This document shows, in pieces, positions 53,766-64,000 of a stretch of DNA of 64,000 bases. Position numbers and translations under genes: made by a program. Within the stretch, counting starts at the first letter, position 1; each line of letters starts with the position of its first letter. The stretch is from Sphingorhabdus sp. GTDB taxonomy: Bacteria > Pseudomonadota > Alphaproteobacteria > Sphingomonadales > Sphingomonadaceae. The stretch is from contig JANQNO010000005.1 of NCBI GenBank assembly GCA_028279555.1, positions 558,001 through 622,000 on the forward strand, given 5' to 3'. The notes under the pieces were generated by a model. The model saw nothing but the letters and a program-made list of their open reading frames with translations, was not told where the DNA came from and ran no database searches.

Positions 53766-54779
53766 CTATTCCACCGTCCAAGTCTGACCGCCGCTTAACA
53801 GCTTGGCAAGGTTGGGCTCCTTGCCGGCAACAGCGCGCTCGCGCTCTTCCGAAACCAGTGTTTCGAAGGTCGGTTCGGGGTCGTCATAGAGAACGCCCAG
53901 AGCCTTGGGAAAAGGCCCGAAAGGCAATTCGACCAGCATATGCGCGATCGAACGATTGGTGACGTCATGCGTGATCACGCCCGCCGCTTTCCAGTCGCCA
54001 TCCTTGACGTCGACAACCTTGAGCGCCAGTTTTTCAGCGTCGAGAGCGATCCCCTTGGTTCCATTTGCAAACAGCATCGGCTCGCCATCTTCCAGCCAGA
54101 GCTGGCTGTCTTCGGCACCTTTGGGCGCTGCGAAGCCATCGAACACATCCTTGTTGTAAACAATGCAATTCTGATAGATTTCAACGATGGCTGCACCCTT
54201 GTGCCGGTGTGCGGCTTTCAACACTTGGGGCAGCTTTTTCGAAACATCGAAGCCACGCGCGACGAAACGCGCGCCGACACCGATGGCAAAGGCAGATACT
54301 TTTGTCGGACTGTCGACCGAACCGGTTGGAGTCGAGGGGCTTTTTGTCCCTACCCGGCTGGTCGGTGAAGCCTGCCCCTTGGTCAGGCCATAAATCTCGT
54401 TGTTGAACAGCAATATCTGCATATTCACATTGCGGCGCAGCACATGCATTAAATGGTTTCCGCCAATCGACAGCCCATCGCCATCGCCAGTCACCAGCCA
54501 AACATCCAGATCCGGATTGGCCAGCTTGACGCCCGTGGCAATCGCCGGTGCGCGGCCATGGATCGTGTGAAACCCATAGCTTTCGATATAATAGGGAAAG
54601 CGGCTCGAACAGCCAATGCCGCTGATGAAAACCGTATTGGCCGGATCGCTGCCGAGCTCTGGCAGGGTGCGCTGCACCGCTTTCAGGATTGCATAGTCGC
54701 CGCAGCCCGGGCACCAGCGCACTTCCTGATCGGTTTCCCAGTCTTTCAGGGTGGTCTGAACGGGAGTCATGTCATTCAT
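53766..54779 (-). CDS. korB: 2-oxoacid:ferredoxin oxidoreductase beta subunit
   Basis: The 337-residue subunit binds thiamine diphosphate: GDGDGLSIGGNHLMHVLRRN with FNNEIYGLTKGQASPTSRVG. A CPGCGDYAILKAVQRTL segment near the N-terminus holds cysteines that could ligate an iron-sulfur cluster. Together with KorA it oxidises 2-oxoglutarate or a similar 2-oxoacid to acyl-CoA with ferredoxin as acceptor. No separate ferredoxin-type subunit lies next to it. Its ATG overlaps the korA stop by four bases. Confidence 0.93.
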   Translation of the reverse strand: MNDMTPVQTTLKDWETDQEVRWCPGCGDYAILKAVQRTLPELGSDPANTVFISGIGCSSRFPYYIESYGFHTIHGRAPAIATGVKLANPDLDVWLVTGDGDGLSIGGNHLMHVLRRNVNMQILLFNNEIYGLTKGQASPTSRVGTKSPSTPTGSVDSPTKVSAFAIGVGARFVARGFDVSKKLPQVLKAAHRHKGAAIVEIYQNCIVYNKDVFDGFAAPKGAEDSQLWLEDGEPMLFANGTKGIALDAEKLALKVVDVKDGDWKAAGVITHDVTNRSIAHMLVELPFGPFPKALGVLYDDPEPTFETLVSEERERAVAGKEPNLAKLLSGGQTWTVE

Positions 54780-56659
54780 TTCAAAGCCTCCTCGATGGCC
54801 GCCTCGATTTCGGAAATGGTGAATGGCTGGCCGGAAACCTTGTTCACCGGCTGCGCATCAACCAGATATTTGTCGCGCAATATCGTTTTGAGCTGCCCGG
54901 AATTCATTTCGGGCACGATGATACGCTCAAAAGCGCCCAGCAGATCGCCCAAATTTCCAGGCATCGGGCAAATATGACGGATATGGATATGGCTGACATC
55001 GCGTCCCGCGCGGCGCGCGCGCGTCACCGCCTGGTGGATCGGGCCATAGGTGCTGCCCCATCCGACAACCGCCAGCTTGCCTTTTGTCCCGCCCAGAGAA
55101 ACCTGCTGATCGCTGACCTTAACGCCCAACACTTTATCTCGCCGCGCCTCGGTCATCGCCTGATGGTTTGCGGGTGAATAGTCTATATGGCCGGTATCGA
55201 CCGCCTTTTCGATTCCGCCGATCCGGTGCATCAAATCGGGTGTGCCCGGCCTGATCCAGGGCCGCGCGCCATTTTCGTCGCGCTTATATGGCAGCAATAC
55301 TGCGTTACCCTCTTCATCCGTGCCATTCTTCTCGGTCAGGAATTCGGCCGGCATCCGCTCGAAAGCCTCGGGATCGGGAACCTGCCATGGCTCGCTGGCA
55401 TTGGCGATATATCCATCGGTCAGCAGCATGACCGGCGTCATATGCTGCACGGCGATGCGGCAGGCCTCGATCGCGCACTCGAAGACATCGGCCGGGCTGC
55501 GTGCAGCCACCACCGGAAGCGGCGCGTCGCCATTGCGGCCATAGACGGCCTGATACAAATCGCTCTGCTCGGTCTTGGTCGGCAACCCCGTGGAGGGACC
55601 ACCGCGCTGCGAATTGACGATCACCAGCGGCAGTTCGGTCATTATCGCAAGGCCCATCGCCTCGGTCTTGAGCGCTATACCGGGGCCGGAAGAAGAGGTG
55701 ACACCCAGCTGCCCTGCATAACTGGCACCAATCGCTGCGCAGATAGCCGCGATTTCGTCTTCCGCCTGGAAAGTGGTGACGTTGAATTCCTTCATCCGCG
55801 CGAGATGATGAAGGATCGCACTTGCCGGCGTAATCGGATAGCCGCCGAAGAATATTGGCAGACGCAGCAGACGCGCTCCGGCGACCAGCCCCATGGCAAC
55901 GGCCTCTGCACCGGTAACCGTTCGATACAGCCCCGGCTGGGTAGGTACGGGATCCAGATGCAACTGCCGCAAGGGGCCAGAAAGCTCGGCTGTCTCGCCA
56001 TAGGCATGCCCGGCATCCAGCGCAGCGATATTGGCATCGGCAATTTCCGGCTTGCTCGCGAATTTCTGTTTCAGCCAGTCATGTATCGGCTTTCTTGGCC
56101 GGCCGAACATCCAGAGCGCAAGGCCCAACGTCCACATATTTTTCGAACGCAAGGCATCCTTGTTGCCCAGCCCGAATGGCTTGACCGCCTCGATCGTCTT
56201 GGCGCTGATATCGAAGGCGAGCAGGTCATATTTTGCGAGGCTGCCATCTTCGAGCGGATTGCTCTCATATTCGGCCTTGTCGAGATTGCGTTTCGTGAAA
56301 GCTCCTGTGTCCGCGATGATCAGACCGCCGGGTTTGATCGAGGCAAGATTGACCTTAAGCGCCGCCGGGTTCATCGCCACCAGCACATCAGGCGCGTCGC
56401 CCGCCGTGTCGATCTCGCGGCTGCCGAAATTGATCTGGAACGCGGAAACGCCAAACAATGTGCCTTGCGGCGCGCGAATTTCGGCTGGAAAATCCGGGAA
56501 TGTCGCAAGGTCATTGCCTGCCAGTGCGGTGGAGAGAGTAAACTGCCCCCCGGTCAGTTGCATGCCATCGCCCGAGTCCCCCGCAAAACGAACGACGACG
56601 GCTTCGGACTGCTGTTTGTCTGGGTTTTGCGGCGCTTCGTCTTTCAACGCTGTGGCCAT
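54776..56659 (-). CDS. korA: 2-oxoacid:ferredoxin oxidoreductase alpha subunit (gamma-alpha fusion)
   Basis: From ATG 56659 (MATALKDEAPQ) the protein has 627 residues. An N-terminal gamma-type domain (VVVRFAGDSGDGMQLTGGQF, EIRAPQGTLFGVSAFQINFG) is fused to the alpha domain, which has FFGGYPITPASAILHHLARM and ASYAGQLGVTSSSGPGIALK. The fused form is that of 2-oxoglutarate-type oxidoreductases of aerobic bacteria and archaea. The frame is open upstream to 56833, which only covers antisense sequence without homology. Confidence 0.93.
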   Translation of the reverse strand: MATALKDEAPQNPDKQQSEAVVVRFAGDSGDGMQLTGGQFTLSTALAGNDLATFPDFPAEIRAPQGTLFGVSAFQINFGSREIDTAGDAPDVLVAMNPAALKVNLASIKPGGLIIADTGAFTKRNLDKAEYESNPLEDGSLAKYDLLAFDISAKTIEAVKPFGLGNKDALRSKNMWTLGLALWMFGRPRKPIHDWLKQKFASKPEIADANIAALDAGHAYGETAELSGPLRQLHLDPVPTQPGLYRTVTGAEAVAMGLVAGARLLRLPIFFGGYPITPASAILHHLARMKEFNVTTFQAEDEIAAICAAIGASYAGQLGVTSSSGPGIALKTEAMGLAIMTELPLVIVNSQRGGPSTGLPTKTEQSDLYQAVYGRNGDAPLPVVAARSPADVFECAIEACRIAVQHMTPVMLLTDGYIANASEPWQVPDPEAFERMPAEFLTEKNGTDEEGNAVLLPYKRDENGARPWIRPGTPDLMHRIGGIEKAVDTGHIDYSPANHQAMTEARRDKVLGVKVSDQQVSLGGTKGKLAVVGWGSTYGPIHQAVTRARRAGRDVSHIHIRHICPMPGNLGDLLGAFERIIVPEMNSGQLKTILRDKYLVDAQPVNKVSGQPFTISEIEAAIEEALK

Positions 56660-56834
56660 AAATGCTGGTCCAATTCTGTGATTTATCGCGATTGTGTAAC
56701 GCGGCCTAGGCGCTTTGGCTAGCCTGCACAATTTAGAAAAACTGCGGCGTCCCATTGCGGATGTTTCAGCCATGGGGCTGGACGCGATTTGCCCAGTTGC
56801 TAAGAAAGCGCAGTTTTTTTGGGAGGCAAGCAAT

Positions 56835-57788
56835 ATGACGGATCATTTCATTCGGGCGGACACGAAGGCCTTTCTTGCCTTTCTGAACAGCCAGCCCGGC
56901 CCCAAAACCCATGAAGTGCCTCCGCCAGAGGCGCGCGAAATGCTTCGAATGGTGTGCGAGCTTGGCGAAGAACCTATCGGCGAACTTGCCATCATCCGCG
57001 ATATCGAGATACCCGGCCCCGACGGCACCATTCCCGCGCGCATATTCGACGCGCAGGAAGATCGCGGTGCCGGTCCGGTCATGGTGTTTTTCCACGGAGG
57101 CGGTTTCGTCATCGGTGATCTGGACATTTATGCAAGCTATTGTGCCGAAACCGCGAGGCAGCTCGATATGCGTGTTATTTCGGTCGACTACCGGCTTGCC
57201 CCGGAACATCCCTTCCCCGCCGCCAGCGAAGATTGTGCGGCGGCTGCGCGCTGGGTGGCCTCCAGCCCTGAAGCGCTTGGCTATGAGGTTACGGGGCTGG
57301 TGACGTCAGGAGACAGCGCCGGAGGCAATCTGACCATCGTCACGACCATGGCGCTGCGCGACCATCCCGCCGATGTGCCCGTTATCCTGCAGCACCCCAT
57401 CTATCCGGTTGTCAGCGATCATGCCAACTGGCCCAGCATCCGCGACTTTGCGCAGGATCACTATCTTACCGCCGACTCCATGGCCTATTTCACCATGCAC
57501 TATAAGCCAGACATGGCGACCTATCAGGGCGCGCCGCTGAATTTCGACCAATCGGGTATGCCGCCGACGGTAGTTACCACCGCCAGCCTCGATCCCCTAC
57601 GCGATCAGGGCATCGCCTATTTCGAGAAGCTCAAGGAAGATGGCGTAAAGGCCATGCATGTCAGCGCAGAGGGCAATATTCACGGCCACATCACCCTGCG
57701 CAAGGCCATTCCGTCAAGTCATGAGGATGTGAAGGCAAATTTGGATGCCGTCAAAGCCATGCTGGCGGAAGTTTACGCCGCCGCATGA
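56835..57788 (+). CDS. Hormone-sensitive-lipase family esterase
   Basis: The 317-residue alpha/beta hydrolase starts MTDHFIRADTKAFLAFLNSQ behind a GGGAGG ribosome site. The oxyanion motif is VMVFFHGGGFVIGDLDIYAS and the nucleophile SGDSAGGNLTIVTTMALRD, with the acid in TASLDPLRDQG and the final His in GNIHGHITL. It belongs to the bacterial HSL (group IV) esterases, acting on small acyl esters. It overlaps rppH at its stop. Substrate unknown. Confidence 0.93.
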   Translation: MTDHFIRADTKAFLAFLNSQPGPKTHEVPPPEAREMLRMVCELGEEPIGELAIIRDIEIPGPDGTIPARIFDAQEDRGAGPVMVFFHGGGFVIGDLDIYASYCAETARQLDMRVISVDYRLAPEHPFPAASEDCAAAARWVASSPEALGYEVTGLVTSGDSAGGNLTIVTTMALRDHPADVPVILQHPIYPVVSDHANWPSIRDFAQDHYLTADSMAYFTMHYKPDMATYQGAPLNFDQSGMPPTVVTTASLDPLRDQGIAYFEKLKEDGVKAMHVSAEGNIHGHITLRKAIPSSHEDVKANLDAVKAMLAEVYAAA

Positions 57789-58264
57789 GCGATCCTTCCG
57801 CGCTGCCATACCGTCCCTGCGCGGGCGTGATGTTGGTCAACCGTGACGGCCTGGTATTCGTCGGCCAGCGGCTGGACAATCCGGGCAGTGAAGCCTGGCA
57901 GATGCCGCAGGGCGGAATCGATGCCGGGGAAACGCCCGAAGACGCGGCTCTGCGGGAGCTTGAAGAAGAAACCGGAGTCTCTCCCGATAATGTAGACATA
58001 ATCGCCAAGTCGCGCGAAGAGCTTTTTTACGACCTACCCGACGAGCTGCTCGGCAAAATCTGGGGCGGCAAATGGCGCGGACAACGCCAATGGTGGTTTT
58101 TGATGCGCTTTACCGGCGTGGATGACGACGTCGATATCACGACCCAGCATGCCGAATTTTCCGCCTGGAAATGGGCACAGCCTAGCCAGATTCCGGAAAT
58201 GATCGTTCCATTCAAACGCAAGCTTTATCAGAATATTATAGACGAGTTTTCAAACCTGATCTGA
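57785..58264 (+). CDS. rppH: RNA pyrophosphohydrolase RppH
   Basis: RppH removes pyrophosphate from 5' ends of mRNAs and so starts their decay by RNase E. The 159-residue Nudix protein has the box GGIDAGETPEDAALRELEEE followed by TGV, and the start YRPCAGVMLVNRDGLVFVGQ, WQMPQGGI. It overlaps the esterase gene by four bases. Confidence 0.94.
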   Translation: MSDPSALPYRPCAGVMLVNRDGLVFVGQRLDNPGSEAWQMPQGGIDAGETPEDAALRELEEETGVSPDNVDIIAKSREELFYDLPDELLGKIWGGKWRGQRQWWFLMRFTGVDDDVDITTQHAEFSAWKWAQPSQIPEMIVPFKRKLYQNIIDEFSNLI

Positions 58265-58266
58265 TG

Positions 58267-58791
58267 TCAGTTATTCTCGCTGCCATTTGGCGCGGCTACC
58301 GGCTTTATCTCGACAGCGCTTGCCTGAACCGTCGGTTTCTTGCCTGCTTCGTTGATCGATAATGCCAGGCGGTCGATCCCGCTGCATTCGCTGCGGCAGA
58401 CCATGCGAAGCCTCGCCAGGTTTTTTCGCGCTGCCTCTAGCGCACCCTTGCTGATCATCACGTCGGTTTGTTCAGACAGCGCCATCAAGTCGTTCGGGTC
58501 AAGCTCTAGTGCTTCGGTATAAAAGCGGATCGCTTTGCCATTAAGCCCTTGCGAACGGGTCAGCCTAGCGAGCGCGATATACGCCTGACGGTTGCGCGGA
58601 TCGACCACAAGCGCAGTTTCATACCAGTCCCTGGCTTCCTGGGCATTTCCCGCTTTGGCTGCTTCGTCGCCCTTGGCCAGATATTCAACCGAAGCAGGCT
58701 TGATTTGATAATCCGGCAATTTGCCAAGACCGGCACTCGACATAACAGCGAAGCAGGCGGACAAGGCTATAGCGGCAGGTGAGAAACGCAT
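58267..58791 (-). CDS. Exported TPR-repeat protein
   Basis: From ATG 58791 the product has 174 residues: a signal sequence (MRFSPAAIALSACFAVMSSA), and TPR motifs (AQEARDWYETALVVDPRNRQ, GKAIRFYTEALELDPNDLMA). The C-terminal tail is Pro/Ala-rich. Such short TPR proteins are common in envelope complexes; the partner is unknown. It is convergent with rppH, with two bases between stops. Confidence 0.8.
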   Translation of the reverse strand: MRFSPAAIALSACFAVMSSAGLGKLPDYQIKPASVEYLAKGDEAAKAGNAQEARDWYETALVVDPRNRQAYIALARLTRSQGLNGKAIRFYTEALELDPNDLMALSEQTDVMISKGALEAARKNLARLRMVCRSECSGIDRLALSINEAGKKPTVQASAVEIKPVAAPNGSENN

Positions 58792-58839
58792 GATTCTTTC
58801 CAGTAAAGTGCGATCAGGCATGGTTGAACTGCTTTGCTA

Positions 58840-60024
58840 TCACAGCTTGCGCAATCTTGCGAAATAAAATCCGTCACTGCCATCATGCGCGGGTGTCAGC
58901 AAAAGCCCATTTTCCTGCTGGCGGCCAGGCTGCAGCTGAATGCGTTCGGCCTGAAAATTTCCATTCGCGCGCAGAAAAGCGGCAATTTGCTCGCTGCCTT
59001 CGCGGTCGATAAGCGAGCATACAGCATAAACAAGATTACCTCCCGGTTTGACTAGCTGTGATGCCGTTTCAAGCAATTCTGCCTGCAGTCCGACCAAAGC
59101 ATCGAGACGCTCAGAATTCAGCCGCCAGCGTGTTTCAGGATTGCGCCGCCACGTTCCGCTGCCCGAACAGGGAGCGTCAACCAGCACCAGATCACAGCTC
59201 TGGCCAAAAGCGTCGAGCTGCTTGCGTCCCTCTCCGGGATTCAAAAGCACCTGCTCAATAAACTCCCCCACCCCGGCTCTTTTTGCACGCGGTAAAAGCT
59301 GGCCAAGCCGTTTCCGATTCGTGTCTGCGGCTATCAGCCTCCCCTGCCCTCCCATGTCGGCCGCCAGAGCAAGCGTTTTTCCGCCTGCCCCAGCACAAAG
59401 ATCGATGACGGTCATACCGGGTTTTGCCTGGCACGCGCCGACGATCATTTGACTGCCGATATCCTGGATCTCTATCGCGCCCGAGGCCATCAAGGCATGT
59501 CTGTCGATCGGAAATCCGGCGGGCAGCCGAAGCGCATTGTCCGATGCAGGCAATTTTTCGGCAACGGGCAGCTCACTCATAACCTCTTCCATCGAGGCCT
59601 TTTGGCTATTGACCCGAATGTCGAGAGATGCACGTTCCAGCAGAGCCGCCTGCTCCGTTTCATCGATATTCGCGTTGAGGAGGGGCAATGTCCAATCGGG
59701 TATGGTTCCGCCCGATGCCACCGGTTCGTCCGGAGAGAGTTCTGCAGGTCCATATTCGCTCCCGTCGAAGAGCGCTGATATTTCAGGATTCCTTGACGCC
59801 AGCCCGGCAAAGGCAGATCGGCCGCTTTCGGGCCTTTCTCCGAAGCGCCGAATAGCCTCCCATACCAGATCGCGAACGGCGCGACGGTCTTTCGATCCGG
59901 CATATCGGCGCGCGGCAAAGAATTGGCGCGCCACCTTATCGGCTGCCGGTCCATTGTCTCGCGCCGCCACAATGATCTCGTCGAGCAGTTCGATAGCTGC
60001 CTGCAAGCGTGCTGCCGGGCGCAT
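58840..60024 (-). CDS. RsmB/NOP family 16S rRNA cytosine-C5 methyltransferase
   Basis: The 394-residue protein has an N-terminal NusB-like RNA-binding helical domain (AAIELLDEIIVAARDNGPAA) and a SAM-dependent methyltransferase domain with CAGAGGKTLALAAD, the catalytic Cys in LVDAPCSGSGTWRRNPE and the second Cys in VYAVCSLIDREG. The layout matches RsmB, which makes m5C967 in 16S rRNA, but paralogous assignments within the family are possible, so no symbol is given. It starts seven bases after guaB and is probably co-transcribed with it. Confidence 0.9.
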   Translation of the reverse strand: MRPAARLQAAIELLDEIIVAARDNGPAADKVARQFFAARRYAGSKDRRAVRDLVWEAIRRFGERPESGRSAFAGLASRNPEISALFDGSEYGPAELSPDEPVASGGTIPDWTLPLLNANIDETEQAALLERASLDIRVNSQKASMEEVMSELPVAEKLPASDNALRLPAGFPIDRHALMASGAIEIQDIGSQMIVGACQAKPGMTVIDLCAGAGGKTLALAADMGGQGRLIAADTNRKRLGQLLPRAKRAGVGEFIEQVLLNPGEGRKQLDAFGQSCDLVLVDAPCSGSGTWRRNPETRWRLNSERLDALVGLQAELLETASQLVKPGGNLVYAVCSLIDREGSEQIAAFLRANGNFQAERIQLQPGRQQENGLLLTPAHDGSDGFYFARLRKL

Positions 60025-60030
60025 CAGCCG

Positions 60031-61551
<1,521 letters not shown>

Positions 61552-63036
61552 CTATTCACCAGTAGGCTTGCGCTTATATTTCCGCATGCTCGCAAAATAC
61601 CGGCCAAGCGCGACATGCAGGTTGGCATCCTCGGCCGCGCCACCCAGCTCGGTTTCATCGGTCAGCTCGTCATCAACACCATGATAAGGGCCGGCGAAAA
61701 ATTCCTCGAGCAAGTCCAGATCTGCAAATGATCCCCCGACCATCAGTGCAGGCACGCCCTTCTCAGTAAAAGCCCAGCCATCCTGCCGCTGCAAGAAGAC
61801 GTTCGCCTCTGAAGATTTTTCGATTTTCCGTCTCTTCCTCCGGGCAACCTTCTCGACATCGCCGTCAAGGCCCGTCAGTCCGCGCCCGACAATTGCCACC
61901 CTTGCACCCCTGGGGGCAATTGCCATTGAATCGACGTTGAGCACCACCACGATGTCTTCGAGCGGGAAAACAGGCTCTCTCACATAGGCATAGGCGCCCA
62001 ACAAACCCCTTTCCTCTGCCGTTGTTGCCAGAAAATAGATGTCGCGATCATGACGGCGGCGTGCCAGCTTTCGGGCTACTTCGAGCAGAACCGCCAGGCC
62101 GCTGGCATTGTCGATCGCGCCGTTACATATCCGGTCTTCATCGCCTTCCGGGCCGCAATAGCCGAAATGATCCCAATGTCCCATGAACAATACCGCACCA
62201 TTGCCGGGCTTGCGACCGATAATTTTGCCGATGACATTGTTGCTGACGATGCTTTCGATTTTGGTCGATACTTCGAAGTTACCCGTCACTTTCAGCGGCA
62301 AACCTTCGAAGGAACTGTCTTGCATCAAATCGCGGATCTTGTCCCAATCCTGCCCTGCCGATGTAAAAAGGCCGACGGCGAATTCGGTGCTGACAGCACC
62401 TTGGATTGGAGCACGTGGCCGATGCCCCTCGAGATCGACCGAAGGCCTCGACATCCCGCGCTGCATGAGCTTCCAGTCATCCGGTTCTGCAACATAAATA
62501 ATGGCTTCTGCACCGGCTCTGACCAATGCGTCGGCGCGCGCTTCGATCGACCGATATTCTTGCGCAGCATTTTCCGGTGTTTCCGGAAAAAGGAGCAGGG
62601 CCTTGCCGGAAATATCGGCTATCAGCGAGCCGTTTCCATCGAGGCCGGTGCCGGCAAAGAAGAGAGGAACATCATCTCTGGAATATTCTTCCTTCGCTCC
62701 GATCAGGACAATTTCGTCCTGGCTGAAGCGCAATTTTCGGCCGTTCCTGAAGAATTCCGCTTTCGCTCGGTCAGGTGCATGCGAAACCAAATTCACAGGC
62801 TGATACCAGCCTCCATCGCCTGCCGCCGGTTTGAGGCCCGCCTTGGCCCATTGCTCCGAAAGATAGCGGATTGTCTTTTCTTCGCCAGCGGTCCCGGGCT
62901 CGCGGCCTTCAAATTCGTCGCTCGCCAACACTGCGATATGACCGCGCAGCGCCTTTTCCTTGATGGACCGCGCATCGGCCTGTCCCGGCGCAGCGAGAAG
63001 CAAAGTAAGGACAATGAATAGCATGGCGCGGTACAT
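61552..63036 (-). CDS. Exported M28 family aminopeptidase
   Basis: From ATG 63036 the protein has 494 residues with a signal peptide (MYRAMLFIVLTLLLAAPGQA, then DARS); ATG 63024 four codons on is also possible. The M28 zinc ligands are seen in VLFMGHWDHFGYCGPEGD (His), CNGAIDNASGLAVLLEVA (Asp), ATTAEERGLLGAYAY (Glu), VVLNVDSMAIAP (Asp) and GPYHGVDDE (His). A protease-associated domain comes before them. It is inferred to digest peptides in the periplasm. The frame upstream of 63036 is not supported. Confidence 0.92.
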   Translation of the reverse strand: MYRAMLFIVLTLLLAAPGQADARSIKEKALRGHIAVLASDEFEGREPGTAGEEKTIRYLSEQWAKAGLKPAAGDGGWYQPVNLVSHAPDRAKAEFFRNGRKLRFSQDEIVLIGAKEEYSRDDVPLFFAGTGLDGNGSLIADISGKALLLFPETPENAAQEYRSIEARADALVRAGAEAIIYVAEPDDWKLMQRGMSRPSVDLEGHRPRAPIQGAVSTEFAVGLFTSAGQDWDKIRDLMQDSSFEGLPLKVTGNFEVSTKIESIVSNNVIGKIIGRKPGNGAVLFMGHWDHFGYCGPEGDEDRICNGAIDNASGLAVLLEVARKLARRRHDRDIYFLATTAEERGLLGAYAYVREPVFPLEDIVVVLNVDSMAIAPRGARVAIVGRGLTGLDGDVEKVARRKRRKIEKSSEANVFLQRQDGWAFTEKGVPALMVGGSFADLDLLEEFFAGPYHGVDDELTDETELGGAAEDANLHVALGRYFASMRKYKRKPTGE

Positions 63037-63239
63037 GCCGATGTCGCTCCCCGGATTGTGGCAGTTTACAAAATCAACCTGATTATTCGCATATATCGGG
63101 TTGCTGCGTCTTGCCACAAATAAATATGCCAAAGCTGGAGGGATAACCAGCTCGACGAATTGGCGGATATATTCTCGAATTTGCTTGTGGAATCGATCAA
63201 AAACCGGAATGATGATAAGGCAATCTTGAGGAGGATATT

Positions 63240-64000
63240 ATGCTCGGTGCTGTGCTGTTTCTGGTCGTAGCCGCAATATTATACGCCTTTTTGAGCATCA
63301 AGATGGTGCGGCAGGGTTACAACTATACAATCGAGTATTTTGGACGTTTTCACGAAATTGCACGGCCAGGGCTGAATTTCTATCCGGCTTTTCTCTATCG
63401 CACGGGCCGCAAGGTCAACATGATGGAGCAAGTGCTCGATATTCCCGGGCAGGAGATTATTACCAAGGACAACGCCATGGTTGCCGTCGATGGCGTGGTT
63501 TTCTTCCAGGTGCTGGACGCCGCCAAGGCAGCCTATGAGGTATCCGACCTATATGTCGCGCTTATGAACTTGACGACGACGAATCTGCGCACGGTGATGG
63601 GGTCGATGGATCTGGACGAGCTTCTCTCGCGGCGCGATGAGATAAACGGCCGCCTGCTTGTAGTGGTAGACGATGCCACGACGCCTTGGGGCATCAAGAT
63701 TACGCGCGTCGAGATCAAGGATATCCGTCCACCTGCCGATATTTCCAATGCAATGGCCCGGCAAATGAAGGCCGAGCGCGAAAAGCGCGCTGTCATCCTG
63801 GAAGCCGAGGGCGAAAGGCAGTCAGAAATCCTGAAAGCCGAGGGCGAAAAGCAATCGCAAATCCTGGAGGCCGAGGGGCGGCGGGAAGCAGCTTTCCGCG
63901 ACGCCGAAGCGCGGGAAAGAGAAGCCGAGGCGGAAGCCAAGGCCACGCAGATGGTTTCCGACGCAATTGGCAGCGGCGATTCCAAAGCCATCAACTATTT
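63240..64000 (+). CDS. SPFH/band-7 (stomatin/QmcA-like) membrane protein, 5' part
   Basis: The gene starts at ATG 63240 with a GAGGA site in front and runs past the window end, so at least 253 codons are present and the stop is not seen. The N-terminal anchor is [20 protein letters not shown]. The SPFH domain contains [19 protein letters not shown] sequence ([16 protein letters not shown]), [20 protein letters not shown] and [12 protein letters not shown] coiled coil of repeated EAEGE(R/K)QSxIL units follows. Such proteins form membrane cages or scaffolds, often with an NfeD partner encoded next to them; that partner would lie outside. Confidence 0.9.
   Translation, partial: MLGAVLFLVVAAILYAFLSIKMVRQGYNYTIEYFGRFHEIARPGLNFYPAFLYRTGRKVNMMEQVLDIPGQEIITKDNAMVAVDGVVFFQVLDAAKAAYEVSDLYVALMNLTTTNLRTVMGSMDLDELLSRRDEINGRLLVVVDDATTPWGIKITRVEIKDIRPPADISNAMARQMKAEREKRAVILEAEGERQSEILKAEGEKQSQILEAEGRREAAFRDAEAREREAEAEAKATQMVSDAIGSGDSKAINY

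Noticed and set aside
55187..56722. A 511-codon open frame on the plus strand opposite korA
   Set aside because: korA on the minus strand has clear oxidoreductase motifs throughout; the opposite frame has no recognisable domain and a composition expected for an antisense shadow.

Overview
The window reads as an ordinary chromosomal segment of an alphaproteobacterium, most likely of the Sphingomonadales (Sphingomonadaceae or a close relative). The pointers are a ChpT-type phosphotransferase of the CckA-ChpT-CtrA pathway, an Oar-like TonB-dependent receptor with an N-terminal regulatory domain, a ParA orphan next to SPOR/TPR proteins, an RpoH-type heat-shock sigma factor, a pyrB gene overlapping a non-catalytic dihydroorotase, and tightly packed genes with many ATGA or TGATG overlaps. 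No insertion sequence, phage, CRISPR array or plasmid gene was seen. Genus-level placement is inference only.

Layout. 1-2.2 kb (minus): rimM (5' end only), rpsP with a very long acidic tail, and ffh. 2.4-7.8 kb (plus): a GGDEF-EAL protein, then the overlapping set dapF-mtaB-ftsY-yciB/ispZ ending in a terminator. 7.9-8.5 kb (minus): sodB. 8.6-13.2 kb: pspF on the minus strand, divergent from a sigma-54 promoter that leads into a long phage-shock operon: a small secreted-type ORF, pspA, pspB, pspC and six further small single-span membrane proteins. Most of these six share a coiled-coil and a C-terminal signature with PspB and PspC. This expanded psp operon is the most interesting item in the window. 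13.2-16 kb: sufE, a J-domain protein, a YIP1-family membrane protein, the RNase P RNA and an AmpD-like amidase.

16-22 kb (minus): a chemotaxis-type cluster chpT-cheA-cheW-cheY-cheB-cheR without a receptor gene. 22.1-24.8 kb (plus): rluD-type pseudouridine synthase, rpoH and mtgA. 24.8-31.9 kb (minus): the large Oar-like receptor, clpX, clpP and an acyltransferase. 32-36.3 kb (minus): trigger factor with a lysine/alanine-rich tail, tRNA-Leu(UAG), and a three-gene envelope cluster including an M48 peptidase. 36.4-40.1 kb (minus): gatC-gatA-(small membrane ORF)-gatB, in which a duplicated, still codon-conserved start of gatB and a three-hairpin palindromic element lie just upstream of the functional gatB.

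40.2-44.1 kb (plus): a DUF3089-type hydrolase, ruvX, pyrB and the inactive dihydroorotase homologue. 44.1-48.3 kb: ParA-like ATPase, an unknown partner and a SPOR lipoprotein (minus), then a second SPOR protein (plus). 48.3-53.8 kb: a lipoprotein, hisI, purF, an SDR oxidoreductase, photolyase and a membrane-bound hydrolase. 53.8-58.3 kb: korB-korA, a hormone-sensitive-lipase-type hydrolase and rppH. 58.3-64 kb: a TPR protein, an rRNA cytosine methyltransferase, guaB, an M28 peptidase and the 5' part of an SPFH/band-7 protein that runs off the window.

The window therefore combines core translation, protein-targeting and proteolysis functions (rpsP, ffh, ftsY, tig, clpXP, rpoH), nucleotide synthesis (pyrB, purF, guaB), envelope maintenance (psp, mtgA, amidase, SPOR proteins) and one signalling cluster (che/chpT). 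All identifications are by reading the sequence and by recalled family features; no database search was run.
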